Shown here in pieces: positions 1 through 6,382 of a stretch of DNA of 7,213 nucleotides (positions are counted from its first letter, which is position 1; each line of letters starts with the position of its first letter). The notes under the pieces were generated by a model, which saw only the letters and a list, made by a program, of their open reading frames with translations, ran no database searches and was not told the origin of the DNA. Origin of the DNA: an uncultured Flavobacteriales bacterium (lineage in GTDB: Bacteria; Bacteroidota; Bacteroidia; Flavobacteriales; Crocinitomicaceae). The position numbers were made by a program, and so were the translations under genes. The DNA lies in NCBI GenBank assembly GCA_946479125.1, contig CAMLET010000155.1, positions 1 through 7,213 of the forward strand, read 5' to 3'.

Positions 1-996
1 AATGCCCTTCCGGTTGTATTTGCTGGTCCAGATCAAACCATTTGTACCGGACAACAAGTAACACTTTGCGGTTCAGGAGCAAACTCATATACCTGGACAG
101 GTGGTGTTTCTGACTGTGTTGCATTTACACCTGGCGCTACTGCTACGTATACGGTTACAGGAACGTCTGCTGCCGGATGTACAAATACGGATGCAGTGAA
201 TGTGAATGTTGATCCTGCTGCAAACCCTGTTTTTTCTGCTAATATTACTTCAGGTTGTTCACCGTTAATTGTGACATTTACCAATCAAAGTGGTGGTGTA
301 AACTGTGCATGGGATTTTGGTGATGGAAACACTGGAACAGGTTGTGCAACTGTAACACATCAGTTTAATGCGGTTGGATGTTACGATGTAACCTTGACAA
401 CTCAATCTGCTCTTGGTTGTGTAGGAACAGTAACTTTGAACAATTACATCTGTGTTACTCCTGATCCTGTTGCTTCGTTCATTCCAAATCCAATTGAAAT
501 GACAACGGACAATACAACTTCTACAATGAGTAATGGTTCAACGAATGCTGATACTTATTTGTGGACTTTTGAAGATGGAAGTACATCAACGTTGTTTGAA
601 CCAACACACGGTTTCCCTGCTGCTGAAGGAACGTACGGTATAGAATTGATTGCTTATTCCATTTCAGGTTGTACGGATACTGCTTGGGCGACTGTTGTTG
701 TAAAAGAAGATGTTATTTATTACGTACCGAATACATTCACTCCTGACGGCGATGAACACAATCAAGGTTTCCTTCCAGTGTTTACATCAGGGTTCGATCC
801 ATACAACTTTAATATGAAGATCTTCAACCGTTGGGGAGAAGTTGTTTTCGAAACAAATAATCACTTAGTTGGTTGGGATGGAACTTACCATGAGAAGTTG
901 GTTCAGGATGGAACGTTCACATGGAAAATTGAATTTAAAATATCAGCTAACGATTCCAGGAGAGTTGCTGTAGGTCACATTAACGTGATTCGATAA
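1..996 (+). CDS. Secreted PKD-repeat protein with T9SS type B (gliding motility-associated, CHU_C) C-terminal domain, 5' truncated
   Basis: The reading frame is open from base 1, so the start lies outside the window; 331 residues are visible. Residues 1-66 form a cysteine-containing Ig-like repeat (AGPDQTIC, then ATYTV). Two PKD-like domains follow at about 70-155 (WDFGDGNTG at 104-112) and 156-237 (WTFEDGST at 188-195). Residues 238-331 match the CHU_C/TIGR04131 domain: YVPNTFTPDGD, IFNRWGEVVFET, GWDGT and a final GHINVIR. In Bacteroidota this C-terminal domain directs export across the outer membrane by the type IX secretion system, so the protein is inferred to be secreted or surface-attached, with the PKD/Ig array as a stalk or adhesin. 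Cysteines recur at matching places in the repeats, suggesting disulfides. The ligand cannot be read from this fragment. An internal ATG at 196 is not the real start, because repeat sequence continues upstream of it. Confidence is high for class and low for exact role. Confidence 0.9.
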   Translation, partial: NALPVVFAGPDQTICTGQQVTLCGSGANSYTWTGGVSDCVAFTPGATATYTVTGTSAAGCTNTDAVNVNVDPAANPVFSANITSGCSPLIVTFTNQSGGVNCAWDFGDGNTGTGCATVTHQFNAVGCYDVTLTTQSALGCVGTVTLNNYICVTPDPVASFIPNPIEMTTDNTTSTMSNGSTNADTYLWTFEDGSTSTLFEPTHGFPAAEGTYGIELIAYSISGCTDTAWATVVVKEDVIYYVPNTFTPDGDEHNQGFLPVFTSGFDPYNFNMKIFNRWGEVVFETNNHLVGWDGTYHEKLVQDGTFTWKIEFKISANDSRRVAVGHINVIR

Positions 997-1028
997 CACA
1001 GAAGGAGGCTTATCAGTTTCTTCCGTGT
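996..1028. other. Hairpin immediately after the stop of the secreted-protein gene
   Basis: The left arm at 996-1006 and right arm at 1018-1028 pair over 11 positions with one A/C mismatch and one G-U wobble, around an 11-base loop. It begins at the last base of the stop codon and has no T-run, so it is not a classic terminator. It may be a 3'-end stabilising structure or chance. Confidence 0.3.
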
Positions 1029-1054
1029 AAGTAAAATAGAGTTTAGATTAGATA

Positions 1055-1087
1055 TTAAAAAGGGCTGTGATGAACAGCCCTTTTTAA
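1055..1087. terminator. Bidirectional rho-independent terminator
   Basis: This is a perfect 14-bp inverted repeat. The arms are 1055-1068 (TTAAAAAGGGCTGT) and 1074-1087, with a 5-base loop GATGA. A GC-rich core (GGGCTGT/ACAGCCC) is flanked by A5 on one side and T5 on the other, so it can terminate transcription in both directions. It sits between the convergent secreted-protein gene (stop at 994-996) and the proline dehydrogenase gene (stop at 1143-1145), and probably serves both. Confidence 0.9.
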
Positions 1088-1142
1088 TTTATTCGATATC
1101 AAAACCTTTGATTATCTGCTAAGGCAGACCTTTATAAAAAGC

Positions 1143-2312
1143 CTAGCTTTTTTTTCGTCGTTCTCTTTCTGTGTTTATCAATCCAAGTTCTCTTCCTGTT
1201 TGACCTTTTACAGAGGTGTTTTCATTTGCTCTGCGAAGTAAATATGGCATTACCTCGTTTATAGGTCCATAAGGAACGTATTTGGCAACGTTATAGCCCG
1301 CGTCCGATAAGTTGTAAGAGATGTGATCACTCATCCCTAACAATTGAGCAAAATAGATGCGTTTGTCGTTTTTATTTATGTTTTTCTTCTCGATCAGATC
1401 AGCAAGTATCATACTTGACTCTTCGTTGTGCGAACCGGCAACCAAAGCCATTGATTCCAGGTGTTCAAGTAGAAATGCTAAGGCATCATTGTAATCTTTA
1501 TCGCAAGCTGCTTTGTCGGGTTGAATTGGAGACGGATAACCTTTTGCTTCAGCTCGTGCACGCTCTTTTTCCATGTACGCTCCACGAACCAATTTTACCC
1601 CATAGATCAATCCATTTTCTTTTGCCCAGGCAACATGCTTCTTCAGAAACTCCAATCTGTCGTGACGGTAAATTTGAACAGTATTATAAACGATAGATTC
1701 TTCTTGATTGTATAACTCCATCATTTCATGTGTCACATGGTCAATAGTGTCCTGGATCCAGGTTTCTTCGGCATCAATGAAAACCGGAACTTTAGCATCG
1801 TAAGCCGCTTTACAGATTCGGTTTACTCGCGTTTTCATTGCATCATATGCTTTCAAATCGTCTTCCGAAATACCAGTTAAGCCATCATTTGCTGCTTCCA
1901 GCACTGCAAAACGACAAATCCCCGTGATCTTAAATACTGCGAACGGAATAGCGTCATTTCCTTTTCCTTTAGCAATAGTTGCAATGATTTCGTTGGTAGT
2001 TGCTTCAAAATCCTCATCAGCCGTCTTCCCTTCAATAGAGTAATCCAGAATGGTTCCTATTTTACTATCCCAAAGTCTGTTGATAGTTGCAGTGCATTCT
2101 TCAATGGTTTCACCGCCACAGAATTGACTGAAAATGGTATTTCTAATAATTCTTTTTATCGGAAGATGAGCTTTCAGGCCGAACATCGTTAATCCTTTAC
2201 CCATTTTTACCAAGGTTCGATTACCCATTACGGAAAACAAAAAGTGAGCTCGTTTGAGGTCCTTATTTGTTTTGTGCTTAAAAGCGATTTCTGTATTATT
2301 GAATGAGAGCAT
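1143..2312 (-). CDS. Proline dehydrogenase (FAD-dependent), monofunctional
   Basis: Catalyses oxidation of L-proline to 1-pyrroline-5-carboxylate, the first step of proline breakdown, using FAD and passing electrons to the respiratory chain. The 389-residue protein has the PRODH barrel signatures: FKITG near 127, DAEETW at 180-185, NTVQIY at 210-215, GVKLVRGAYM at 238-247 (K240, R243), AGSHNEES at 292-299, FAQLLGMSD at 321-329, and PYLLRRANEN at 356-365, where R360, R361 and E364 correspond to the substrate-binding RRxxE motif of PutA. The aldehyde dehydrogenase half of bifunctional PutA is absent, so pyrroline-5-carboxylate must be oxidised by an enzyme encoded elsewhere. The N-terminus (FNNTEIAFKHK) matches the start usual in Bacteroidota members of the family, which supports the ATG at 2312. 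The gene is divergent from aroB with a 64-base spacer, and no pathway link to its neighbours is apparent. Confidence 0.96.
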   Translation of the reverse strand: MLSFNNTEIAFKHKTNKDLKRAHFLFSVMGNRTLVKMGKGLTMFGLKAHLPIKRIIRNTIFSQFCGGETIEECTATINRLWDSKIGTILDYSIEGKTADEDFEATTNEIIATIAKGKGNDAIPFAVFKITGICRFAVLEAANDGLTGISEDDLKAYDAMKTRVNRICKAAYDAKVPVFIDAEETWIQDTIDHVTHEMMELYNQEESIVYNTVQIYRHDRLEFLKKHVAWAKENGLIYGVKLVRGAYMEKERARAEAKGYPSPIQPDKAACDKDYNDALAFLLEHLESMALVAGSHNEESSMILADLIEKKNINKNDKRIYFAQLLGMSDHISYNLSDAGYNVAKYVPYGPINEVMPYLLRRANENTSVKGQTGRELGLINTERERRKKS

Positions 2313-2316
2313 ACCA

Positions 2317-2324
2317 CAAAATTA
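2317..2324 (-). promoter_or_regulatory. Candidate -7 box for the proline dehydrogenase gene
   Basis: Read on the minus strand this is TAATTTTG, a perfect match to the Bacteroidota -7 consensus TAnnTTTG. It ends only 4 bases before the ATG, so transcription would begin at or just inside the start codon and the mRNA would be leaderless or nearly so. No clear TTG -33 element is seen at the expected distance, so the call is tentative. Confidence 0.4.
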
Positions 2325-2335
2325 ATTGCTTTCTT

Positions 2336-2343
2336 TATTTTTG
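2336..2343 (+). promoter_or_regulatory. Candidate -7 box for aroB
   Basis: TATTTTTG matches the Bacteroidota -7 consensus TAnnTTTG and lies 33 bases before the aroB TTG start, giving a plausible leader of about 25 bases. A -33 TTG at 17-20 bases upstream is missing. It lies 11 bases from the opposing box of the proline dehydrogenase gene. Confidence 0.45.
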
Positions 2344-2376
2344 CTACATCTATAACGCATTTATACCAACAGTACC

Positions 2377-3462
2377 TTGAAACAGTTCCAAATAGAAGAA
2401 AGTGTCATTGAAATAAATTCTCTTGCAGCGTCTGGTTTTGCTGAATTATTGGCGACTAAATATGCCAATAGCAGAAAAATTATCATGGTGGATGAAAATA
2501 CACATGATAACTGTTTGGAATACCTTTTAACGACTTTTACAGAACTGGAAACCGCTGAAGTAATGCTTTTACCAGCCGGTGAAGAAAATAAAGTACTCGA
2601 AGTTTGTTTTCAGGTTTGGGAAGCAATGAGCGAATACGGAATTGTTCGTTCTGATCTGGTCATCAATTTGGGAGGTGGAGTGGTTACTGATATGGGTGGT
2701 TTTATCGCGTCCGTGTTTAAGCGTGGAATTGATTTCATTCAAATCCCTACAAGTTTATTGGCAATGGTTGACGCTTCGATCGGAGGTAAAACAGGAATTG
2801 ATTTAGGAGCTTATAAAAATCAGATCGGTACTTTTTCAAATCCGGTTGCAGTTTATATTGATCCGGCTTTTTTGGGAACACTTCCGGAAGAAGAATTGGT
2901 GAGCGGGTATGCTGAAATGCTAAAGCATGGATTAATTGCGGACAGAAAACTGTGGGATTTGTTTAGTTCTCTAGATCCAATAAGAATGGTTGAAAACGAA
3001 TATCTGATAGATATTATTGCTCGCTCAGTTGATGTAAAAGCCGCAATTGTAAACGAGGATCCAAAAGAGAATTACGTTCGTAAAGCTTTGAATTTTGGAC
3101 ATACAATTGGTCATGGAATTGAAGGGTTTTGTTTGATGAACGACCCGATTTCTCATGGTCATGCTGTAGCATTAGGAATGATGGCAGAAAGCTATTTATC
3201 CTTAAAGCGAAATTTGCTTTCACAGCGTGAGTACATGGAAATCACCAACTATTTGTCACAGATCTATGATCACATCTTACTTACAGAAGAGGCGAAACAA
3301 GAAGTAATTCGCTTAATTCAAAACGATAAAAAGAACGATCAGGCCGGAGTACGCTGCGTTTTACTGAACGGAATAGGTAAAGTGAAAATCGACGAATTGT
3401 TGACGGATGCAGAGATTCATGACGCATTGCAATCTATTGACAACACCTTTAGCGGTAATTAA
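2377..3462 (+). CDS. aroB: 3-dehydroquinate synthase
   Basis: Converts 3-deoxy-D-arabino-heptulosonate 7-phosphate to 3-dehydroquinate, the second step of the shikimate pathway to aromatic amino acids; a cytoplasmic, NAD- and divalent-metal-dependent enzyme. The 361-residue length is normal for the family. Seen motifs: the glycine-rich NAD site INLGGGVVTDMGG (96-108), FKRGIDFIQIPTSLLAMVD (114-132), GGKTGIDLGAYKNQIG (136-151), YAEMLKHG (178-185; E180 probable metal ligand, K183), RKALNFGHTIGH (235-246; H242 probable metal ligand) and SHGHAVALGM (259-268; H260 probable third ligand). The common HGE motif reads HGH here, a variation that should not remove a metal ligand. The start codon is TTG at 2377: an in-frame TAA lies at 2353-2355 with no ATG or GTG after it, and the first internal Met (residue 37) would cut away the first part of the NAD-binding domain. 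Function is confident. Confidence 0.96.
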   Translation: MKQFQIEESVIEINSLAASGFAELLATKYANSRKIIMVDENTHDNCLEYLLTTFTELETAEVMLLPAGEENKVLEVCFQVWEAMSEYGIVRSDLVINLGGGVVTDMGGFIASVFKRGIDFIQIPTSLLAMVDASIGGKTGIDLGAYKNQIGTFSNPVAVYIDPAFLGTLPEEELVSGYAEMLKHGLIADRKLWDLFSSLDPIRMVENEYLIDIIARSVDVKAAIVNEDPKENYVRKALNFGHTIGHGIEGFCLMNDPISHGHAVALGMMAESYLSLKRNLLSQREYMEITNYLSQIYDHILLTEEAKQEVIRLIQNDKKNDQAGVRCVLLNGIGKVKIDELLTDAEIHDALQSIDNTFSGN

Positions 3463-3469
3463 AGTTGCC

Positions 3470-3551
3470 CTCGACTCCGCTCGGTAACCTTTAATTTTAA
3501 ACATTCGGTAATCGGGTAAATTTGAACATTCGGTCATCGAGCGTAGCCGAG
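3470..3551. repeat. Compound intergenic repeat: REP-like inverted arms enclosing two tandem ~25-bp units
   Basis: The left arm at 3470-3489 (CTCGACTCCGCTCGGTAACC) and the reverse complement of 3532-3551 agree at 16 of 20 positions. Between them lie two tandem units, 3482-3505 (24 bp) and 3506-3530 (25 bp), each beginning CGGTAA and ending AACATT. A third CGGTCATC copy begins at 3531 and runs into the right arm. The core CTCGACTCCGCTCG resembles the short GC-rich palindromes scattered between genes in many Flavobacteriales genomes (recalled, not checked here). It fills the whole spacer between the convergent aroB and MerR genes and is more GC-rich than its surroundings. It may also act as a transcript-end structure. 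Confidence 0.7.
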
Positions 3552-3560
3552 ATGCCGAAG

Positions 3561-3959
3561 TCAGTTTTTCTTCGAAGAAATCAATCTGCTTTTTATCGAT
3601 TCCAACTTCGAAATAATTTCACTATTCCCGTTTGGTTCCGAAGTGTTTTCAGATGCTGCAGGAGCAACTGGTGTTTTCGATTTTAGGGCTTTTTTTGCAC
3701 CATCAAGCGTATATCCTTCCAATTTTACCAGTTGGTAAATCTTGTTAAAATGCTCAATGTCTTTTACAGTGAACAATCTGTTGCCTTTGCTGTTCTTTTT
3801 TGGTTGAATCTGCGTGAACTCTTTTTCCCAAAACCTTATCAACGAAGCGTTTACATCGAATAGTTTTGCAACTTCACCGATGCTGTAATATAATTTCGTA
3901 AGATTGGAAACGTCTATCGTGCTCAAAATGAACAATTTTGATTCCGTGAAAATAATCAT
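3561..3959 (-). CDS. MerR-family transcriptional regulator
   Basis: A small DNA-binding regulator of 132 residues from the ATG at 3959. The winged helix-turn-helix begins at YYSIGEVAKLF (24-34), continues with VNASLIRFWEKEF (36-48) and the wing segment KGNRLFTVKDI (58-68), and ends near GYTLDGAKKAL (82-92). The tail (about 95-132) is Ala/Ser/Pro-rich, then a short basic helix (KLESIKSRLISSKK). No effector domain or metal-binding cysteines are visible, so the signal sensed is unknown. Relatives in Bacteroidota start about 8-12 residues before the YYxIGEVAK motif; a TTG at 3926 would give a 121-residue protein beginning STIDVSNLTK, which fits better than the hydrophobic extra 11 residues from the ATG. 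The frame also stays open up to 4085, but that extension overlaps the signal peptide coding region of the divergent NlpC/P60 gene and is rejected. Its position suggests it may regulate that peptidase gene or itself (inference). Confidence 0.9.
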   Translation of the reverse strand: MIIFTESKLFILSTIDVSNLTKLYYSIGEVAKLFDVNASLIRFWEKEFTQIQPKKNSKGNRLFTVKDIEHFNKIYQLVKLEGYTLDGAKKALKSKTPVAPAASENTSEPNGNSEIISKLESIKSRLISSKKN

Positions 3960-3966
3960 AATTTTG
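3936..3966 (+). promoter_or_regulatory. Bacteroidota-type promoter for the NlpC/P60 gene
   Basis: A TTTTG (-33 type, 3936-3940) and a perfect TAnnTTTG -7 box, TAATTTTG (3959-3966), are separated by 18 bases, the spacing expected for the Bacteroidota primary sigma factor. The ATG of the peptidase gene follows 15 bases downstream. The promoter overlaps the 5' end of the divergent MerR-family gene if that gene starts at 3959, but lies clear of its coding region if it starts at the TTG at 3926. This is the best-supported promoter in the window. Confidence 0.65.
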
Positions 3967-3981
3967 CAGGCACAAAAATAA

Positions 3982-4563
3982 ATGAGTGTACTACAAAGAA
4001 TATTGATTGTAGCGCTGATTGGATTTTTTAATTCAGCATTTGCGCAAACTACGGTTGGAAACACAACGGCGGATACCTTGCGCACTGTTTCTTCGGCAGG
4101 TCAATCTTTAGGAACTGCAGCTCAACCCACTGATTCTCTGAACGAGTACGTCGATGAGATCATTTCATTTGCAAAACGATTTATTGGAACACCATACCGA
4201 GTTGCCGGAGCTTCACCCGGAGGATTCGATTGCTCAGGATTTATATACTATGTAATGGGCAATTTTGGAATTAAACTTTCCCGCTCATCTCCAGGTATTG
4301 CTGAGTTTGGTAAAACAGTAAAGCTTTCAGAATTGCAACCAGGCGATCTCATGTTCTTTAAGGGAAGTAATGTTAATGCCAGCGGAGTTGGACACGTTGC
4401 AATGGTGGTAGAAGTGGTGAATGGCCAAATCAAGTTCATTCATAGCTCATCGTCTCACGGAATTCGGATAGATACATTTAACGCCAGTAAATACTACGTT
4501 CCGCGTTATATAAAATCCAAGCGATTGGATTACGGTGGTATTCAGCCAGCTAAAATCAAGTAA
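3982..4563 (+). CDS. Secreted NlpC/P60-family peptidoglycan endopeptidase
   Basis: Predicted to cut peptide stems of peptidoglycan in the periplasm, as NlpC/P60 cysteine peptidases do. The 193-residue precursor has a signal peptide: a basic start, a hydrophobic stretch (about 7-16) and a likely signal peptidase I site SAFA|Q after residue 21. There is no lipobox cysteine, so it should be soluble in the periplasm or secreted. A Ser/Thr-rich linker (22-52) precedes the catalytic domain (about 55-180): FIGTPYRVAG (67-76), FDCSGF (82-87) with nucleophile C84, PGDLMFF (120-126), GHVAMVVE (137-144) with H138, and H154 as the likely third polar residue. The triad looks complete, so it should be active. 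No SH3b or LysM wall-binding domain is present. It is divergent from the MerR-family gene, and its 3' end overlaps the convergent MFS gene by 8 bp. The exact bond cleaved cannot be read from sequence. Confidence 0.93.
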   Translation: MSVLQRILIVALIGFFNSAFAQTTVGNTTADTLRTVSSAGQSLGTAAQPTDSLNEYVDEIISFAKRFIGTPYRVAGASPGGFDCSGFIYYVMGNFGIKLSRSSPGIAEFGKTVKLSELQPGDLMFFKGSNVNASGVGHVAMVVEVVNGQIKFIHSSSSHGIRIDTFNASKYYVPRYIKSKRLDYGGIQPAKIK

Positions 4564-5716
4564 GACTTTTTCTTCTAAGCAAATGCCAGATCAGGTAAGC
4601 GATTGTTGCTAGTACAGCGCCTGTTCCAAAGTAAAACACCAATGCAATATTTGCTTCTTTGTTCTGATAGATGACGTTTGTTATTATCGACCCTACACAA
4701 ATTCCTACTTCCAAAGCAATAAACATAGTTCCGGCTCCAATGCCTCTTCGATTTTCAGGAGAAAGATCGGCTGTCCAGGCAAAAAGAGTAGGAGAACAGA
4801 TTCCTGTTGAAATTCCAAATAAAACAGATGAAAACTGGAACATGAATGGAGTAGTTGAGGTTCCTAACAAATACATTGAAACCGCTAAAAGCGACATTCC
4901 GATAAGCAATGTTTGTCTTCGTCCTATTTTGTCTGACAAACCTCCCGAAACAAGACGAACAAAAATGGTGGCAAGTACGGAATAAACGAAAAAGGCACCT
5001 CTGTTGCCCAGTTTCAGATTATCAGAAATATCAGGCGACAGTACCAGAATAATTCCTGAACAAATACAGGAAATGAGCATCACAATGGCAACTGGAATCA
5101 CGTTTTTCTCAATGATTTCGTCCTTTTTTAATGCCAGCATCTTAAAACTGAATTTCTCGGAATGCACCAATGTTTCGGCACTGTAAAACAACAATAGATA
5201 GGAAATACCTACAAGAGCCAATGCGCAGAAGAACATTCCGTTGGCTCCAAAAGTCTCAACAGTGAAAGTGCTGAAACCCTGTCCAACACCCATTCCTAGC
5301 GACATGAATGTTCCCCAAATTCCCATTGCAACACCACGATTATCGGCCGGAATAATATCCGTAATAAGTGCCGTGGCACCTGTCGGAAAAAATCCGGTAC
5401 TGAATCCGTGAAAAAATCTCAGAACCAACAATAGTGAAACTGAAACGCAAAAAGGATAAAGAACACTCATCAGTCCACAAACTAAAAGCCCGATAACCAT
5501 CACCTTTTTTCTTCCGATAGCATCTGCTAGTTTCCCCGAAAATGGTCTCGAAAGTCCTGCGGAAACCGTGAAGAGCGCAATGATAAAGCCTTTATAGTCA
5601 GCGCCGTTGAGGTTGGAAATAATGGAGTTCATTTCCGGAATTACCAGGTTATAGCTCGCTGTAAAAAAGAACATCGAGAAACAAAGACACCAGAAATTGC
5701 GAGAGTAATTTGTCAA
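4556..5716 (-). CDS. Major facilitator superfamily (MFS) transporter
   Basis: A 386-residue inner-membrane protein with about 12 hydrophobic helices, in line with a proton-coupled MFS transporter. Motif A appears in the loop between helices 2 and 3 as GKLADAIGRKK (61-71) and again in the second half as GGLSDKIGRRQ (258-268), the two-fold symmetry expected of the family. R100 in the helix 4 region (VLRFFHGFSTGFFPTG) and the conserved ITDIIPADNRGVAMG segment (118-132) also fit. Such sequences are often annotated as drug/sugar-type exporters in Bacteroidota, but the substrate cannot be inferred here. The start is TTG at 5716: an in-frame TAA lies four codons upstream with no ATG or GTG between, and the next Met (residue 15) would cut into helix 1, which includes FFFTASYNLVIPEMN. 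It converges on the NlpC/P60 gene with an 8-bp overlap at 4556-4563 and no clear terminator between them. Confidence 0.93.
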   Translation of the reverse strand: MTNYSRNFWCLCFSMFFFTASYNLVIPEMNSIISNLNGADYKGFIIALFTVSAGLSRPFSGKLADAIGRKKVMVIGLLVCGLMSVLYPFCVSVSLLLVLRFFHGFSTGFFPTGATALITDIIPADNRGVAMGIWGTFMSLGMGVGQGFSTFTVETFGANGMFFCALALVGISYLLLFYSAETLVHSEKFSFKMLALKKDEIIEKNVIPVAIVMLISCICSGIILVLSPDISDNLKLGNRGAFFVYSVLATIFVRLVSGGLSDKIGRRQTLLIGMSLLAVSMYLLGTSTTPFMFQFSSVLFGISTGICSPTLFAWTADLSPENRRGIGAGTMFIALEVGICVGSIITNVIYQNKEANIALVFYFGTGAVLATIAYLIWHLLRRKSLT

Positions 5717-5848
5717 AGTGATGCGAAGTTAGAGATTACTTGCAAGGTGACGCTGATAATAATTGTTGATTCTCGAAAAAAATAATTGGATTATACAATT
5801 CCTGTCCAGTGGATTCGACTTGTTTGTCTAACTTTATACAAAAGAAAA

Positions 5849-6379
5849 ATGGAAATGGAAGCAACATTTGGCGCAGGCTGTTTTTGGTGTATTGAAGCAT
5901 GTTATAAGGAATTGAAGGGTGTAATTTCGGTTACTCCAGGCTATTGCGGTGGGCACACATTAAACCCGACTTACAAAGATATTTGTACAGGAACAACTGG
6001 TCATGCCGAAGTTGCACGTGTTGTTTTTGATCCGGAAATCATTTCATTTTCAGAATTGGTAGAAATTTTCTGGTTTGTGCATGATCCAACGCAGGTTAAT
6101 CGTCAGGGAAACGATATTGGAACGCAATACCGTTCAGTGATCTTTTACCATAACCAAACTCAAGCCGATATTGCCATTGGCTACAAACAGCGTTTGGCAG
6201 CAGAACAAGTTTGGAGTCAACCCATTGCTACAGAAATTGTTCCTTTAGCGACATTCTATCCAGCAGAAGATTATCACAAAGATTACTTCGAATTAAATCC
6301 GGGGAATGCTTATTGTCAAGCCATTGTTCGACCAAAAGTGGAAAAATTCAGAAAGGTTTTCGCAGAAAAATTAGGATAA
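5849..6379 (+). CDS. msrA: Peptide-methionine (S)-S-oxide reductase
   Basis: Reduces the S-epimer of methionine sulfoxide in free or protein-bound methionine, repairing oxidative damage; recycling is usually by thioredoxin. The 176-residue protein has the family signature GAGCFWCIE (8-16), with C11 the catalytic cysteine. Other conserved elements are GYCGG (31-35), GHAEVARVVFDP (51-62; E54), DPTQVNRQGNDIGTQYRS (79-96; D89 and Y94 in the active site) and a C-terminal YCQAIVRPK with C156 as a possible resolving cysteine. It is a stand-alone MsrA: no MsrB domain is fused. No signal peptide is seen, so it is cytoplasmic. The start is taken as ATG 5849; ATG 5855 two codons later is also possible. 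An in-frame TTG at 5786 would add 21 residues unlike any MsrA N-terminus. The gene is divergent from the MFS transporter, and a hairpin terminator follows 3 bases after its stop. Confidence 0.97.
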   Translation: MEMEATFGAGCFWCIEACYKELKGVISVTPGYCGGHTLNPTYKDICTGTTGHAEVARVVFDPEIISFSELVEIFWFVHDPTQVNRQGNDIGTQYRSVIFYHNQTQADIAIGYKQRLAAEQVWSQPIATEIVPLATFYPAEDYHKDYFELNPGNAYCQAIVRPKVEKFRKVFAEKLG

Positions 6380-6382
6380 AAA

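Noticed and set aside
1136..1152. Inverted repeat AAAAAGC-CTA-GCTTTTT around the proline dehydrogenase stop
   Set aside because: Only two G-C pairs and a three-base loop. The strong terminator at 1055-1087 already serves this gene.
1415..1715. Open frames opposite the proline dehydrogenase gene
   Set aside because: Shadow frames with no recognisable domain, wholly inside a well-supported gene on the other strand.
3517..3524. TAAATTTG, a perfect -7-like box on the plus strand
   Set aside because: It would drive transcription antisense into the MerR-family gene, lacks a -33 TTG, and falls inside the tandem repeat; probably chance.
3567..3580. Perfect 14-bp palindrome TTTCTTCGAAGAAA
   Set aside because: It lies within codons for the C-terminal SSKK region of the MerR-family protein, has no loop, and is AT-rich; likely a by-product of codon use.
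3960..4085. 42-residue N-terminal extension of the MerR-family frame
   Set aside because: It overlaps the signal peptide coding region of the NlpC/P60 gene and its promoter, and it has no counterpart in the compact MerR relatives.
5786..5848. 21-residue N-terminal extension of MsrA from a TTG
   Set aside because: MsrA proteins start just before the GCFWC motif; the ATG at 5849 gives the usual length, and the extension is neither a signal peptide nor conserved-looking.
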